Source: Candidatus Blastococcus massiliensis AP3 (GTDB lineage Bacteria > Actinomycetota > Actinomycetes > Mycobacteriales > Geodermatophilaceae). Taken from it: 64,000 nt of DNA. The stretch's first letter is position 1; each line of letters starts with the position of its first letter. Shown here in pieces: positions 7,983-16,758 of this stretch. Location of the stretch: assembly GCF_000582785.1 (NCBI RefSeq), contig NZ_HG931175.1:744066-808065 (forward strand), written 5' to 3'. The translations under genes were made by a program, and so were the position numbers. The notes beneath the pieces are model-generated. The model saw only the letters and a list, made by a program, of their open reading frames with translations, had not been told where the DNA came from and searched no databases.

Positions 7983-9440
7983 GTGACGGCGACCCGGGCG
8001 GACCCCGCCCCCGAGAACGTCGCACCGGCGGTCCGGAGCGGTCCGCGCTGGTCGCCGGTCGAGCTGCTCCCGCCGGCCCTGCTGCTCGCGCTCGCGACGC
8101 TCCTGCTGCTCCCCGGCCACGGCCTCTGGTTCGACGAGCTGTTCACCGCGGAGGTCGGCCGCCGACCGCTGGGCGAGATCGTGTCGGCGATCGTGCAGGG
8201 CGAGGGGGTGACCAGCTACCTCGACGGCGTCCCGCCGTCCTACAACGCGCCGTACTACGTGGTGGTGCACGCCTGGATGTCCGTACCGGGCCTGGGCGGC
8301 GACACCGCGCTGCGCGTCCTCTCCGTCCTCGCCACGGCCGGCGGCCTCGCGCTGGTCACGCGGGCCGTCGCCCGGCTGGCCGGCACGGCGACCGGGGTCC
8401 TCGCCGGCCTGGTGCTCGCCGCGAGCCCGCTGCTGCTCCAGCAGTCGGTGGAGGCGCGCAGCTACGGACTGGTCGTCCTGGCCACCGGCGCGGCCGCGCT
8501 CGGCCTCGTGCGATGGGTGCAGGAGCCGCCCCGCGGACTGCTGCTGTTCGGGCTGGCCGGCGCTGGGATGGGGCTGGCGCACTGGTACGCGGTCACCGTC
8601 CTGGCGGCGTTCGTCGTCGCCGCCGTCGTGCTCCGGGGCCGCCGCGCCCTGCCGGTGGTCCTGGTGGGGGCAGCCGCCGCCCTGCCCACCTGCCTGCTGG
8701 TCGGGCTCAACCTGCTCAACGGCACCGGATCGCGCAACGCCGAGCACCTGCGCGACACCGACGGCCGCCTGCTCGGCTACGCCCTGGAGGCGTGGGCCGG
8801 CGGACGCACGCCGCTGCTCTGGCTCGCCGTCGGGTTCGCGGTCATCGGCGCGCTGCGCGGCGGCGGCCGTGGGGGCCGCGAGCTGCGGGTCCTCGGGACG
8901 GCGTGGCTGTGCGTGCCCCTGCTGCTGCTGGTCGCCGCCGAGCTGGTCCGGCCGGTCTACCACCCGCGCTACGTGCTCGCCGCCGTGCTGGGCCTGGGCG
9001 TTCTCGCCGCCGCCGGCGCCCTGGCCGTCCCGCGCGCGGCCCGCGCCCCGATGGCCGGGCTGCTGCTCGTCTGCGCCCTGCTCGGCAGCGTCTCGCTGGC
9101 CGGCCGCGAGCCGCGGGAACGCGCGGACGACCTCGTGCGCACGCTGGCCGACCTCCAGGTGGCGGGCGAACCGGTGGTGGCCGCCGACCAGCGCTCCGCG
9201 ATCGGGCTCGACCACTACGTGCGCGTCCTCGAGCCCCGGCTGCGGCCCGACGTGATCCTGCCGCCGGACGACGCCCCGGCCGACGCCGACCGCGTCTGGC
9301 TGGTCCGCCGGCTCATCGACGGGGTCCCGGAGCCCACCGACGACGACGAGATCCTGGAGGAGGCCGGTCTGGAGCTCACCGAGGAGCAGGAGTTCCGCGG
9401 CACCCAGACCCGCCTGGTCCTGCAGCTCTGGACGCGGTGA
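7983..9440 (+). CDS. membrane glycosyltransferase, GT39/ArnT-like
   Basis: This 485-residue GTG-start protein begins with a short charged N-terminus and has about 11 hydrophobic segments. GLWFDELFTAEVGRR after the first helix carries the acidic residues of the conserved first extracytoplasmic loop of PMT/ArnT-like GT-C glycosyltransferases. Such enzymes use a polyprenyl-phosphate sugar donor to glycosylate proteins or lipids outside the membrane. The C-terminal ~90 residues are soluble. A GT2 enzyme of the next block lies convergent 10 bp away and could supply a lipid-linked sugar, which is inference only. Confidence 0.75.
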   Translation: MTATRADPAPENVAPAVRSGPRWSPVELLPPALLLALATLLLLPGHGLWFDELFTAEVGRRPLGEIVSAIVQGEGVTSYLDGVPPSYNAPYYVVVHAWMSVPGLGGDTALRVLSVLATAGGLALVTRAVARLAGTATGVLAGLVLAASPLLLQQSVEARSYGLVVLATGAAALGLVRWVQEPPRGLLLFGLAGAGMGLAHWYAVTVLAAFVVAAVVLRGRRALPVVLVGAAAALPTCLLVGLNLLNGTGSRNAEHLRDTDGRLLGYALEAWAGGRTPLLWLAVGFAVIGALRGGGRGGRELRVLGTAWLCVPLLLLVAAELVRPVYHPRYVLAAVLGLGVLAAAGALAVPRAARAPMAGLLLVCALLGSVSLAGREPRERADDLVRTLADLQVAGEPVVAADQRSAIGLDHYVRVLEPRLRPDVILPPDDAPADADRVWLVRRLIDGVPEPTDDDEILEEAGLELTEEQEFRGTQTRLVLQLWTR

Positions 9441-9450
9441 CCCGGGGCGC

Positions 9451-10128
9451 TCAGCGCGCGGAGCGCAGCGCCCAGGCCAGCGACCGCAGCGACTGACGCA
9501 GCCGGGCCCGGCCGGTCCACGCCGATCGGCCCTCGGGACGCCGGTCCCGCTCGACCGGGAGGCTGCAGACCGGCGCGCGGGCCAGCGCCACCGCCAGGAC
9601 GACGCTGGGCGCGCGACCGTCGAGCACCGCGGGGACGACGACGTCGCGGACCGCCGGCCCCATGGCGAGGAAGGCGCCGGCGTCGGGGGGCAGGCCGGTG
9701 AGCCGGGCCGCCACCCGCCGGTGCAGGGTGCCGGTGAGCCGCCGCAGCGCGGACTCGTAGTGCCCGCGCCGGCCGGCGAAGACCGCGGCGACGTCGCCCA
9801 CGGCCAGCCGGTCCAGCAGCAGGGGCACGGCCTCGGGCGGGTCCTGGAGGTCGGCGTCGAGGCAGACCCACGCGTCGGCCGACGGTTCGGCGGCCAGGCC
9901 GCGCGCGATCGCCGCGTGCTGGCCGCCGTTGACCGGCAGCACGGTGACGCCGATCCGGCGGTCCTCCGCCGCGAGGCCGCCGGCGACGGCGGCGCTGTCG
10001 TCCGGCGAGGCGTCGATCACCAGCCGCAGCCGCCAGTCCCGGCCGTCGAGCGCCGCGGCGAGCCGCTCGGCGAGCGGCCGCAGGGTGGCCTCGTTGCCGT
10101 GGACCGGCACGACGACCGCGATCCTCAC
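9451..10128 (-). CDS. GT2 family glycosyltransferase
   Basis: The GTG at 10128 overlaps the stop of the preceding epimerase gene by 4 bp. The 225-residue product starts VRIAVVVPVHGNEATLRPL, the GT-A fold nucleotide-binding strand. It has LVIDASPDDS in place of the usual D-D-x-S-x-D and the metal-binding region WVCLDADLQDPPEAV (DADLQDP, the DxD-like motif of dolichyl-phosphate mannose synthase-like enzymes). It lacks C-terminal membrane helices. It is the last gene of the six-gene minus-strand block that starts with the iron-type ABC importer. The donor sugar is unknown. Confidence 0.82.
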   Translation of the reverse strand: MRIAVVVPVHGNEATLRPLAERLAAALDGRDWRLRLVIDASPDDSAAVAGGLAAEDRRIGVTVLPVNGGQHAAIARGLAAEPSADAWVCLDADLQDPPEAVPLLLDRLAVGDVAAVFAGRRGHYESALRRLTGTLHRRVAARLTGLPPDAGAFLAMGPAVRDVVVPAVLDGRAPSVVLAVALARAPVCSLPVERDRRPEGRSAWTGRARLRQSLRSLAWALRSAR

Positions 10129-10979
10129 GCCCCGGCCGCCCACGTCCGGGCCAGCCCCTCGGCCAGGTCGACCGTCGGCGCCCAGCCCAGCAGGCGGCGG
10201 GCCGCGGTGGGGTCGCAGACCCAGTCGGCGGTGTCCCAGTGCCGACCCGGATGGGCGCCCGGGGCGGTGGCGATCGGCCGGCCGGTGACGCGGGCGGCGG
10301 TCGCCACGAGCTCCTCGGTGCTGGTCTGCGTGCCGGTGCCGATGTTCAGCACCACGCCCGGCGGCAGGCAGTCGTCGGCGGCCGCGCGCACGCACGCGTC
10401 CACCACGTCACCGACCCACACCCAGTCCCGGCGGCTGATCCGCGAGGGCAGCGGCACGGTGCCGCCGGAGCGCGCCGCCTCGAGGACGACGGGGACCAGC
10501 CGGGTCGGGTGGTCACCGGGGCCGTAGACCTGGAACGCCCGGAGGACCGCGGCGCGGACCCCGCGCTCCGCGGCCGCCGCCTGGAGCAGCAGCGAGCCGG
10601 CGGCCTTGGTGGCGCCGAAGAAGCCCCGCGGCTCCAGCGCGGCCTGCTCGGTGAGCGGTTCCGGAGAGGCCGCGTACTCGGTCGAGGAGCCCAGTCGCAC
10701 CACGGTGCGGCACCGGTCGGGCAGCGCGTCCACGAGCCACGGGCTGGTGTTGACCGCCACCGTCGCGGCCCGCTCGGCGGCCGTCGCCTTCGCGCGGCCG
10801 GCCGCGAGCGAGAACACGACGTCCGGATCGGCCGAGCGCACCGCCGCCGCCGCGGCGACGGCGTCGGTGAGGTCGACGTGGTCGCGCACCAGCGGGACGA
10901 CGTCCCAGCCGTCGGCGCGCAGCCGCCGGACCAGGTGCCGGCCGACGAAGCCACCGGCACCGGTGACCAGCGCTCTCAC
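10125..10979 (-). CDS. NAD-dependent epimerase/dehydratase (extended SDR) with Phe at the catalytic Tyr position
   Basis: The GTG at 10979 overlaps the aldolase stop by 4 bp. The 284-residue protein has the cofactor motif VTGAGGFVGRHLV, the Ser-containing strand VVRLGSSTEYA and FFGATKAAG where most relatives have Y-G-A-T-K. Codon TTC at this position encodes Phe, so the catalytic Tyr of extended SDRs is absent while the Lys is kept. LRAFQVYGPGDHP and RRDWVWVGDVVDA are typical NDP-sugar epimerase segments. It may bind a nucleotide sugar with altered or lost catalysis. It lies between an HpcH/HpaI-like aldolase gene and a GT2 gene, as in surface-glycan clusters. Confidence 0.85.
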   Translation of the reverse strand: MRALVTGAGGFVGRHLVRRLRADGWDVVPLVRDHVDLTDAVAAAAAVRSADPDVVFSLAAGRAKATAAERAATVAVNTSPWLVDALPDRCRTVVRLGSSTEYAASPEPLTEQAALEPRGFFGATKAAGSLLLQAAAAERGVRAAVLRAFQVYGPGDHPTRLVPVVLEAARSGGTVPLPSRISRRDWVWVGDVVDACVRAAADDCLPPGVVLNIGTGTQTSTEELVATAARVTGRPIATAPGAHPGRHWDTADWVCDPTAARRLLGWAPTVDLAEGLARTWAAGA

Positions 10980-11782
10980 GCGGGCCGACCCAGCACGGCG
11001 GGCGCCGGGGCCGGGGCCGCCGCACCGGTCGCCGCCAGCAGCCGCTGCCGGTCCGCGGCCACCTCCCCCGGATCCGCCTGCGCCAGCGCGTCGAGGAAGC
11101 CCAGCAGCCGGGGGACCTCGACCCACGGGTCGCGGCCCTGCATGTCGGCGGTGAAGGAGCGCCGCAGGAAGGTGAAGTCGGTGCGCAGACGCACGAGCTC
11201 GGCGGCCAGCACCTCGCTGGGCACGGGGAAACCGCCCCCGGGCAGCGTCATCCCGCCGACGCCGAAGGGCTGCGACACCGCGGCGCGGACCGACTCCACG
11301 GTGCCGTCCACGAGTGGCCGGAAGAGCTGGTCGGACCCGCGGTCGATGCGCAGGTCGTTGAGCCCCACGTAGATCCGGGACAGCGGGCGCCGGGCGAGGG
11401 CGGCGGCCCGGTCGACGCCGTCCTGGGTCTCGACCAGGATGCCGAGCCCGCAGCGGCCCGCGACCAGGTCCAGCGTCCGGTCGACGTCGTCGGTCGTGCG
11501 GACCATGGGCAGCAGGAGCTCGTCGGCCCCGCGGTCGACGGCGTCCTCGACCTCGTCCCGCGTCCAGGCGCCGTAGCCGTTGATGCGGCAGATGACCCGG
11601 CCGTCGGTCGCGGCCCGCATCCGCGACAGGTCCTCGGGGGTGTCGGTGCTGATCTGGGTGCCCTCGCCGAGCTGCCGCCGTTCCTTCCCCCGCCGCTCCC
11701 AGTCGACGACGATCCCGGCCGCACCGGCGGAGACGACGTCGGAACCCCAGGAGGGGTCGACGCTGAAGAGGAAGAGGTCCAC
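10976..11782 (-). CDS. HpcH/HpaI aldolase/citrate lyase family protein
   Basis: This 268-residue GTG-start protein has the TIM-barrel pattern of the family: ICRINGYGAWTRDEVEDAV (Arg after strand 3), ELLLPMVRTTDDVDRTL, LGILVETQDGV (Glu metal ligand) and SRIYVGLNDLRIDRG (Asp ligand). These enzymes cleave or form C-C bonds of 2-oxo acids or acyl-CoAs with a divalent metal. The gene starts 19 bases after the end of the ABC ATPase gene and overlaps the epimerase gene by 4 bp, so it links the importer to the sugar genes. A DtxR/IdeR-like box sits in the 19-base gap, and no purine-rich ribosome binding site is visible there. Confidence 0.82.
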   Translation of the reverse strand: MDLFLFSVDPSWGSDVVSAGAAGIVVDWERRGKERRQLGEGTQISTDTPEDLSRMRAATDGRVICRINGYGAWTRDEVEDAVDRGADELLLPMVRTTDDVDRTLDLVAGRCGLGILVETQDGVDRAAALARRPLSRIYVGLNDLRIDRGSDQLFRPLVDGTVESVRAAVSQPFGVGGMTLPGGGFPVPSEVLAAELVRLRTDFTFLRRSFTADMQGRDPWVEVPRLLGFLDALAQADPGEVAADRQRLLAATGAAAPAPAPAVLGRPA

Positions 11783-11786
11783 GGGA

Positions 11787-11805
11787 GGAGCTTAGGCTGC
11801 CCTAA
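11787..11805 (-). promoter_or_regulatory. candidate IdeR/DtxR iron box before the aldolase gene
   Basis: The plus-strand sequence GGAGCTTAGGCTGCCCTAA matches the DtxR/IdeR consensus TTAGGTTAGGCTAACCTAA at 14 of 19 positions, with the strong core TTAGGCT and CCTAA intact. It lies 5-23 bases before the aldolase GTG and overlaps the ATPase stop codon. If bound, it would control the aldolase-epimerase-GT2 segment separately from the upstream promoter. It was found by eye, and its position inside an operon weakens the case. Confidence 0.4.
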
Positions 11806-12893
11806 ACGCCGACGGGCGCCAGCGGGTCCTGACGTGGCCGGTGGCCGCCCGCGGGCGGAAAGGCCAGAGCCGACCCGCGCACGGTCACGGCGACGTCCTC
11901 CCCGGCCGTGGGCAGCTCCGCGCCGTCCAGCCGGGCGCTGACGGTTCCCCCGCCGGGCAGGGTCAGCCACACGCGGGCGTCGTGCCCGTAGAAGTCGACG
12001 CCGCCGACCCGGGCCACCACCGCCGCCGCCGGCGCCGCGGTCGGAGGCGCGAGCCGCAGCTGCTCCGGCCGCAGCAGCAGCCGCGCCGGGCCGTCGGGGT
12101 GGCCGCCCTCGACCGGGACCGGGCCCAGGACGCAGTGCGCCGTCCCGCCGCGCACGTCGGCGTCGAGGACGACGGCCTCGCCCACGAACGTGGCCACGTC
12201 GAGGTCCTGCGGGCTGCGATAGAGCGTGCGGGGGTCGGTCAGCTGGACCAGCCGGCCGTCGCGCAGCACCGCCACCTGGTCGGCCATCGACAGCGCCTCG
12301 GCCTGGTCGTGGGTGACCAGCACCGCGGTGGCACCGGTCGCGTCCAGCGCGGCGGAGACGGCCAGCCGGGTCTCCTCGCGCAGGGTGGAGTCCAGCGAGG
12401 AGAAGGGCTCGTCGAGCAGCACCAGGGACGGCTCGGGCGCCAGGGCGCGGGCGAGCGCCACGCGCTGCTGCTGGCCGCCGGAGAGCTGGTGCGGCCAGCG
12501 GTCGGCCAGGACGGCGTCCAGCCCGACCAGCGCGAGCAGTTCGCGCACCCGGCCGCCGTCGCGCCGGAGCCGGCGGGGCAGCCCGAAGCTGATGTTCCCG
12601 GCCACGGTGAGGTGCGGGAAGAGCCCGCCCTCCTGCGGCACGAACCCGATGCCGCGCCGGCGGGCGGGGACGCTGCGACCGGGTCCCCCGGCGACCACCC
12701 GGTCGCCGACCGACACGGTGCCGCTGTCGGGCTCCTCGAAGCCGGCGACGAGCCGGAGCAGGGTGGTCTTGCCGCAGCCCGAGGGCCCGAGCAGCGCGGT
12801 GAAGCTGCCGCTCGGGACGTGCAGGTCCACCCCGGTGAGCACGGGGGTCGCGGCGAAGGACTTCGCCAGGTCCGTCACGGTCAGGGAGCTCAT
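11802..12893 (-). CDS. iron(III)-type ABC importer ATP-binding protein
   Basis: The ATG at 12893 overlaps the permease stop (ATGA). The 363-residue protein carries Walker [10 protein letters not shown], the Q-loop [14 protein letters not shown], the signature [15 protein letters not shown], Walker [13 protein letters not shown] and the H-loop [16 protein letters not shown]. The C-terminal ~110 residues form the OB-like regulatory domain usual in FbpC/PotA-class ATPases. With the permease and the lipoprotein encoded upstream it should form a ferric-iron importer; the substrate follows from the binding-protein family and the iron box rather than from this protein. Confidence 0.88.
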   Translation of the reverse strand: MSSLTVTDLAKSFAATPVLTGVDLHVPSGSFTALLGPSGCGKTTLLRLVAGFEEPDSGTVSVGDRVVAGGPGRSVPARRRGIGFVPQEGGLFPHLTVAGNISFGLPRRLRRDGGRVRELLALVGLDAVLADRWPHQLSGGQQQRVALARALAPEPSLVLLDEPFSSLDSTLREETRLAVSAALDATGATAVLVTHDQAEALSMADQVAVLRDGRLVQLTDPRTLYRSPQDLDVATFVGEAVVLDADVRGGTAHCVLGPVPVEGGHPDGPARLLLRPEQLRLAPPTAAPAAAVVARVGGVDFYGHDARVWLTLPGGGTVSARLDGAELPTAGEDVAVTVRGSALAFPPAGGHRPRQDPLAPVGV

Positions 12894-14488
12894 GTCGTCA
12901 GACCTCGTCGGGCGTCGCGGGACAACAGGACGGTGGCGGGCGCCGAGAGCAGCACCATGATCACCGCGTAGGGGGCGGCCGCCGCGTAGTCGAGGGCGCT
13001 GCTGGCCGACCAGAAGGCCGTCGCCAGCGTGCGCGTCCCGGTCGGGGCGAGCAGGAGGGTGGCGGTCAGCTCGGTGACGACCGCCAGGAAGACCAGCGCG
13101 GCGCCGGCGCCGATGCCGGGCGCGAGCAGCGGCAGCGTGACGCGGCGCAGCCGGTCGGGCGCCGAGGCGCCGAGGGACGCCGCGACGTCGTCGTACAGGG
13201 GCGGCGCCTGCTCCACCGCCGCACGCACCGTCACGATGGCCCGCGGCAGGAAGAGGATCGCGTAGGCAGCCAGCAGGACGGGGACCGTCTGGTACAGCCA
13301 CGGGGTGACCCGGATGCTCAGGGTCACCAGCGCGAGGGCGACCACGATCCCGGGCACGGAGCTGCCCAGGTAGGTGCTGCGCTCGAGCAGCGTGGCGAGC
13401 CGGCCGCGTGCCCGAACCGCCAGCCAGCTGGTGGGCAGCGCCAGCGCCGTCGTCACCACGGCGGCGACCGCGGCCAGGCCGAGGGTGGTCCCCGTGGTGG
13501 TGGCGACGACGTCCCAGTCCAGGGCGGCGGACGCGCCCCGCGACATCCAGTAGCCGAGGCTGCCCAGCGGGACGGCCAGCGACAGCCCCACGAGCGCGGT
13601 GAGCGCCAGCAGGGCCGGTGCGGTGAGGCCGCGCAGCGCGATCGGCCGGCCGGGGCGCACGGCCCCTCGTCCGGTGCGGGCGTACCCCCGCCGGCCGCGC
13701 AGCCGGATCTCGGCCAGCAGCAGGACCAGGCACAGCATCACCAGGACGCCGGCCAGCATGGTCGCGCCCGGGCCGTTGAAGGTGGCGCGGTACTGGTCGT
13801 AGATCGCGGTGGTGAAGGTCGGGTACCGCAGCATCTGCAGCGCGCCGAACTCGGCGAGCAGGTGCAGCGCGACGAGCAGGCTGCCGCCGAGCAGCGCCAC
13901 CCGCAGCTGCGGCAGCTGCACCCGCAGGAAGACCGCCCAGGTGGACAGGCCCAGGCCGCGGGCCGTCTCCTCGAGCGCCGGGTCCAGTCCGCGGAAGGCC
14001 GCGGCCACCGGCAGGTAGACGAACGGGAAGTAGGCCAGCGTCACCACCAGCAGCGCGCCGGCATAGGTGTCCAGACCCGGCAGCAGCGAGATCCACGCGT
14101 AGCTGTGCACGAACGCCGGCACGGCCAGCGGCGCCACCAGGAGGACGTGCCAGACCCGGCGCGCGGGAACCGACGAGCGCTCGACCAGCCAGGCCGCGCC
14201 GACGCCGAGGACCGCGCAGCACAGGACCGTTCCGGCCACGAGGCGGGAGGTGTTCCAGAGCAGCTCGCCGACCCGGGGCCGGAACACCAGCTCCCGGACG
14301 CCGGACCAGCCGAGGTCGGCGGAGTACCAGACGATGTAGCCGAGCGGGAGCAGGGCGAGGGCCGCGACACCGACCGCCAGCGCCAGGGTCACCGGCGAGC
14401 GGGTCGGAGCGCGCCCGGACGCGCGGGGACCCCGGTCCGCCGGGAGCGGCGCACCGGGGTCCGGGACCCGCAGCGTCGGAGTGGTCAG
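12890..14488 (-). CDS. iron(III)-type ABC importer permease (two fused membrane units)
   Basis: The ~532-residue protein has about 12 hydrophobic segments and two EAA-type loops ([17 protein letters not shown] near residue 205, [18 protein letters not shown] near residue 445), the arrangement of FbpB/SfuB permeases, which are fused duplicates. The start is uncertain: a CTG at 14488 overlaps the preceding stop (CTGA), while the first conventional codon is a GTG at 14392, right at the first membrane helix. I give the longer form because it keeps a cytoplasmic N-terminus and translational coupling. The downstream ATPase gene overlaps by 4 bp. Confidence 0.85.
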   Translation of the reverse strand: MTTPTLRVPDPGAPLPADRGPRASGRAPTRSPVTLALAVGVAALALLPLGYIVWYSADLGWSGVRELVFRPRVGELLWNTSRLVAGTVLCCAVLGVGAAWLVERSSVPARRVWHVLLVAPLAVPAFVHSYAWISLLPGLDTYAGALLVVTLAYFPFVYLPVAAAFRGLDPALEETARGLGLSTWAVFLRVQLPQLRVALLGGSLLVALHLLAEFGALQMLRYPTFTTAIYDQYRATFNGPGATMLAGVLVMLCLVLLLAEIRLRGRRGYARTGRGAVRPGRPIALRGLTAPALLALTALVGLSLAVPLGSLGYWMSRGASAALDWDVVATTTGTTLGLAAVAAVVTTALALPTSWLAVRARGRLATLLERSTYLGSSVPGIVVALALVTLSIRVTPWLYQTVPVLLAAYAILFLPRAIVTVRAAVEQAPPLYDDVAASLGASAPDRLRRVTLPLLAPGIGAGAALVFLAVVTELTATLLLAPTGTRTLATAFWSASSALDYAAAAPYAVIMVLLSAPATVLLSRDARRGLTT

Positions 14489-15507
14489 AGCAGCCCCACG
14501 TCCTGCATCAGCTCGGTGACCCGGGCGGCGTCGAGCGACCCCGGGTCGACGACCGGTGCGTCCAGGCCGTCCAGCGGAGGCAGCGCCTCGGCGGAGGCGA
14601 CCCCGTTGCCGACGGCGTACTCGAGGGCGCTGCTGTCCGCGAGGCGCTCCTGCGCGGCCCGGGCCGTCAGGTACTCGACCAGGCGCTGCGCCTCCTCCGG
14701 CTGGTCGGAGGACGCGAGCACCCCCGCACCGGAGACGCTGAGGAAGGCACCCGGGTCCTGGTTGCCGAAGTAGTGCAGCCGGGCGTCGTCGCCGATGAGG
14801 CCGTCCTGGGCCTGGTCGCGGAACCAGTAGTAGTGGTAGGTGATGCCGACCGGGACCTCGCCCTCGTCGACGGCCTTCATGATCGCGGTGTTGCTGGCGT
14901 AGATCTCGGCGTTGCGCTCGAGGCCCTCCAGCCAGGCGCGGGTGGCCTCCTCGCCCTCGATCGCGAGCACCGCGCTGACGATCGCCTGGAAGTCCGCGCC
15001 GCCCGCGGCGATGGCGACCTTCCCCTCCCAGGCCGGGTCGGCGAGGTCGAGCATGGAGGCGGGCAGGTCGCCCTCCGCGATCTCGTCGGGGTTGTAGATC
15101 AGCGCGGTCGAGCGCGCGGCGAAGCCGACCCAGTTGCCCGACGAGGGCCGGTACTGCTCCCCCACCTGCTCCAGGGTTGCCTCGTCCAGCGGCGCGAGGA
15201 GCCCGGCCTTGTCGACGACGTCGATGGAGGGGCTGTTCTCGGTGAGGAAGACGTCGGCCGGCGAGGCCTCGCCCTCCTGGACGATCTGGTTGGCCAGCTC
15301 GGAGTCGTTGGCGTCGCGGAACTCGAGCTCGATGCCGGTCTCGTCGGTGAAACCCTCGAGCATCGTGCGGACGAGGCTCTCGTGCTGGGCGCTGTACACG
15401 GTGAGCGTCGGGGCGTCCGACGCCTCGGAGTCCCCGCAGGCGGCCAGGGCGCCGACGACGGCGGTCGAGGTCAGCAGAGCGGTGAGCACCCGGCGCGGGC
15501 TGGTCAC
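14485..15507 (-). CDS. iron(III)-type ABC importer substrate-binding lipoprotein
   Basis: The GTG at 15507 is preceded by AGGAGG at 15521-15516 (minus strand), which decides against the upstream ATG at 15561. The 340-residue protein has a lipoprotein signal (TSPRRVLTALLTS...) with lipobox LAAC. The mature part matches FbpA/FutA-type binding proteins: LTVYSAQHESLVRTMLEGF at the N-terminus, ALIYNPDEI, and VGITYHYYWFRDQA with clustered tyrosines like those that ligand Fe(III). It delivers the substrate to the permease/ATPase encoded next. An iron-box-like sequence lies 42 bases before the start. Confidence 0.9.
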   Translation of the reverse strand: MTSPRRVLTALLTSTAVVGALAACGDSEASDAPTLTVYSAQHESLVRTMLEGFTDETGIELEFRDANDSELANQIVQEGEASPADVFLTENSPSIDVVDKAGLLAPLDEATLEQVGEQYRPSSGNWVGFAARSTALIYNPDEIAEGDLPASMLDLADPAWEGKVAIAAGGADFQAIVSAVLAIEGEEATRAWLEGLERNAEIYASNTAIMKAVDEGEVPVGITYHYYWFRDQAQDGLIGDDARLHYFGNQDPGAFLSVSGAGVLASSDQPEEAQRLVEYLTARAAQERLADSSALEYAVGNGVASAEALPPLDGLDAPVVDPGSLDAARVTELMQDVGLL

Positions 15508-15548
15508 GTGGAGGTCCTCCTGCTTCGGGGCCGGTGGATGCCCGGCCG

Positions 15549-15567
15549 ATAGGCAAGGCACACCTAA
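15549..15567 (-). promoter_or_regulatory. candidate IdeR/DtxR iron box before the importer operon
   Basis: On the minus strand TTAGGTGTGCCTTGCCTAT matches TTAGGTTAGGCTAACCTAA at 13 of 19 positions, with TTAGGT and CCTA conserved at the two ends. It lies 42-60 bases upstream of the binding-protein start, where an iron repressor would block transcription. Presence of a ferric-type importer directly downstream supports it. Assigned by eye; a matrix score would be needed. Confidence 0.55.
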
Positions 15568-15613
15568 GCATGACTCGTCCCCGCAACCACCGGACAGCCC
15601 CCCGGCATCACCC

Positions 15614-15640
15614 TTAGACGTCTCACTGTTAGCCGTCTAA
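15614..15640 (+). promoter_or_regulatory. twin MarR-type operator
   Basis: Two near-identical blocks, TTAGACGTCT (15614-15623) and TTAGCCGTCT (15629-15638), are 15 bp apart. The whole region is also an inverted repeat with ends TTAGACG and CGTCTAA. It ends 10 bases before the MarR start, so autorepression is likely. The TTAG cores also resemble -10-like AT-rich patches. Confidence 0.6.
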
Positions 15641-15649
15641 TGTCGACGG

Positions 15650-16078
15650 GTGCAGTCCGCGGACGACTTCCTCCACCTCCTGATCGCCCGCACCGCGCGG
15701 GAGTTGAGCCGGGCCTTCGACCGCTCCCTGGCCGCGGCGGGCGGCTCGCTGCCCACGTGGCGCGTCCTGCTCGCGCTGGACGGGGCGGAGCACCGTACGC
15801 AGGCCGAGCTGGCCACGGCGGTCGGGATCCGGCAGCCGACGCTCACCCACCACCTGGACGGGCTGGAGCGCGACGGGCTGGTCGTCCGCGAGCGCGATCC
15901 GTCGAACCGTCGTGCCGTCCAGGTGTCCGTGACGGAATCCGGGCGGCAGCTGTTCCTGCGGCTGCGGCGCATCGCGGCCGCCTTCGACGGGCGGTTGCGC
16001 GCCGGCCTGGCCGACGACGAGGTCGCGAGACTGCGCGGCGTCCTGGCCCAGCTCGAGGAGAACGCCGGCCCGGACTGA
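15650..16078 (+). CDS. MarR family transcriptional regulator
   Basis: This 142-residue GTG-start protein has the MarR winged helix: TQAELATAVGIRQPTLTHHL as recognition helices, DGLERDGLVVRERDPSNRR as wing with the conserved Asp and Arg residues, then a C-terminal dimerisation helix. N-terminal QSADDFLHLLIARTARELS forms the first dimer helix. The adjacent twin operator suggests autoregulation. It is divergent from the iron importer operon, and whether it also influences that promoter is open. The ligand is unknown. Confidence 0.88.
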   Translation: MQSADDFLHLLIARTARELSRAFDRSLAAAGGSLPTWRVLLALDGAEHRTQAELATAVGIRQPTLTHHLDGLERDGLVVRERDPSNRRAVQVSVTESGRQLFLRLRRIAAAFDGRLRAGLADDEVARLRGVLAQLEENAGPD

Positions 16079-16107
16079 CACCGGATCCTCTTGACCACGG
16101 GAGCGAT

Positions 16108-16126
16108 CGGCTACACCCTCTAGCCG
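16108..16126 (+). promoter_or_regulatory. TetR-type operator overlapping the start codon
   Basis: A perfect inverted repeat CGGCTA-(7 bases)-TAGCCG ends on the first base of the GTG start of the TetR gene. Binding there would block transcription or early elongation, as expected of an autorepressor. TAGCCG could also overlap the promoter -10. Confidence 0.6.
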
Positions 16127-16749
16127 TGGCTACGGACTCAAGCCTCGGTCGGGTGGAACGGCGGCGGGCGGGCGTGATGGCCGAGGCGCTGGACCACGCC
16201 GAGGAGCTCATGACGGCCGAGGGCGTCGGCGCCCTCAGCGTCTCCGAGGTCGCCCGCCGCATGGGGATCCGCGGCCCGTCGCTCTACAAGTACTTCCCCT
16301 CCCGGCACGCGTTCTACGACGCGCTGTTCGCCCGGGGGCTGGCCGCGCAGGAGGCCGCCATGCGCGCCGCGGCGTCGGGCGCGGCCCCCGGCGTGCCGAC
16401 GCTGCGCGCCGGGGGGCGTGCGATCGTCCGTTGGGCCGTCGAGAACCCCGCACTGGCGCAGCTCCTGCACTGGCGCCCGGTACCGGGGTTCGAGCCCTCG
16501 CCCGCCGTGTTCGAGGGGTCCGTCCGCTCGATGGACGACCTGCGGACCCACCTCGCCGAGGCGGTGCGGCGCGGCGAGCTCGCTACCACCGCCACCAGCG
16601 ACGACGCCGTCCGCATGTGGACGATCGTGCTCAGCGGCGTGATCTCCCAGCAGCTGGCCAACCAGCCCGGCGCACCGTTCGCCGAGGGCGGCTTCAGCCG
16701 GCTCACCGACGCAGCGATCGACCTGTTCCTCTCCGCCCACACCCCCTGA
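16126..16749 (+). CDS. TetR family transcriptional regulator
   Basis: The GTG at 16126 gives 207 residues; the open frame upstream belongs to the MarR region in another frame. Residues 15-65 form the TetR HTH, with GVGALSVSEVARRMGIRGPS and LYKYFPSRHAFYDALFARG (recognition helix then the conserved L-Y-x-Y-F motif). The remainder resembles the TetR C-terminal domain with a WAVENPALAQLLHWRPVPG segment. It is followed 9 bp later by the SRPBCC gene, probably co-transcribed, so that gene may be its target. A palindromic operator overlaps its start. Confidence 0.88.
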   Translation: MATDSSLGRVERRRAGVMAEALDHAEELMTAEGVGALSVSEVARRMGIRGPSLYKYFPSRHAFYDALFARGLAAQEAAMRAAASGAAPGVPTLRAGGRAIVRWAVENPALAQLLHWRPVPGFEPSPAVFEGSVRSMDDLRTHLAEAVRRGELATTATSDDAVRMWTIVLSGVISQQLANQPGAPFAEGGFSRLTDAAIDLFLSAHTP

Positions 16750-16758
16750 GGAGTCGCC

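Noticed and set aside
7884-9215. 443-codon frame on the minus strand opposite the GT39 gene
   Set aside because: Composition is typical of an antisense shadow in GC-rich coding DNA, and the sense frame has membrane helices and motifs.
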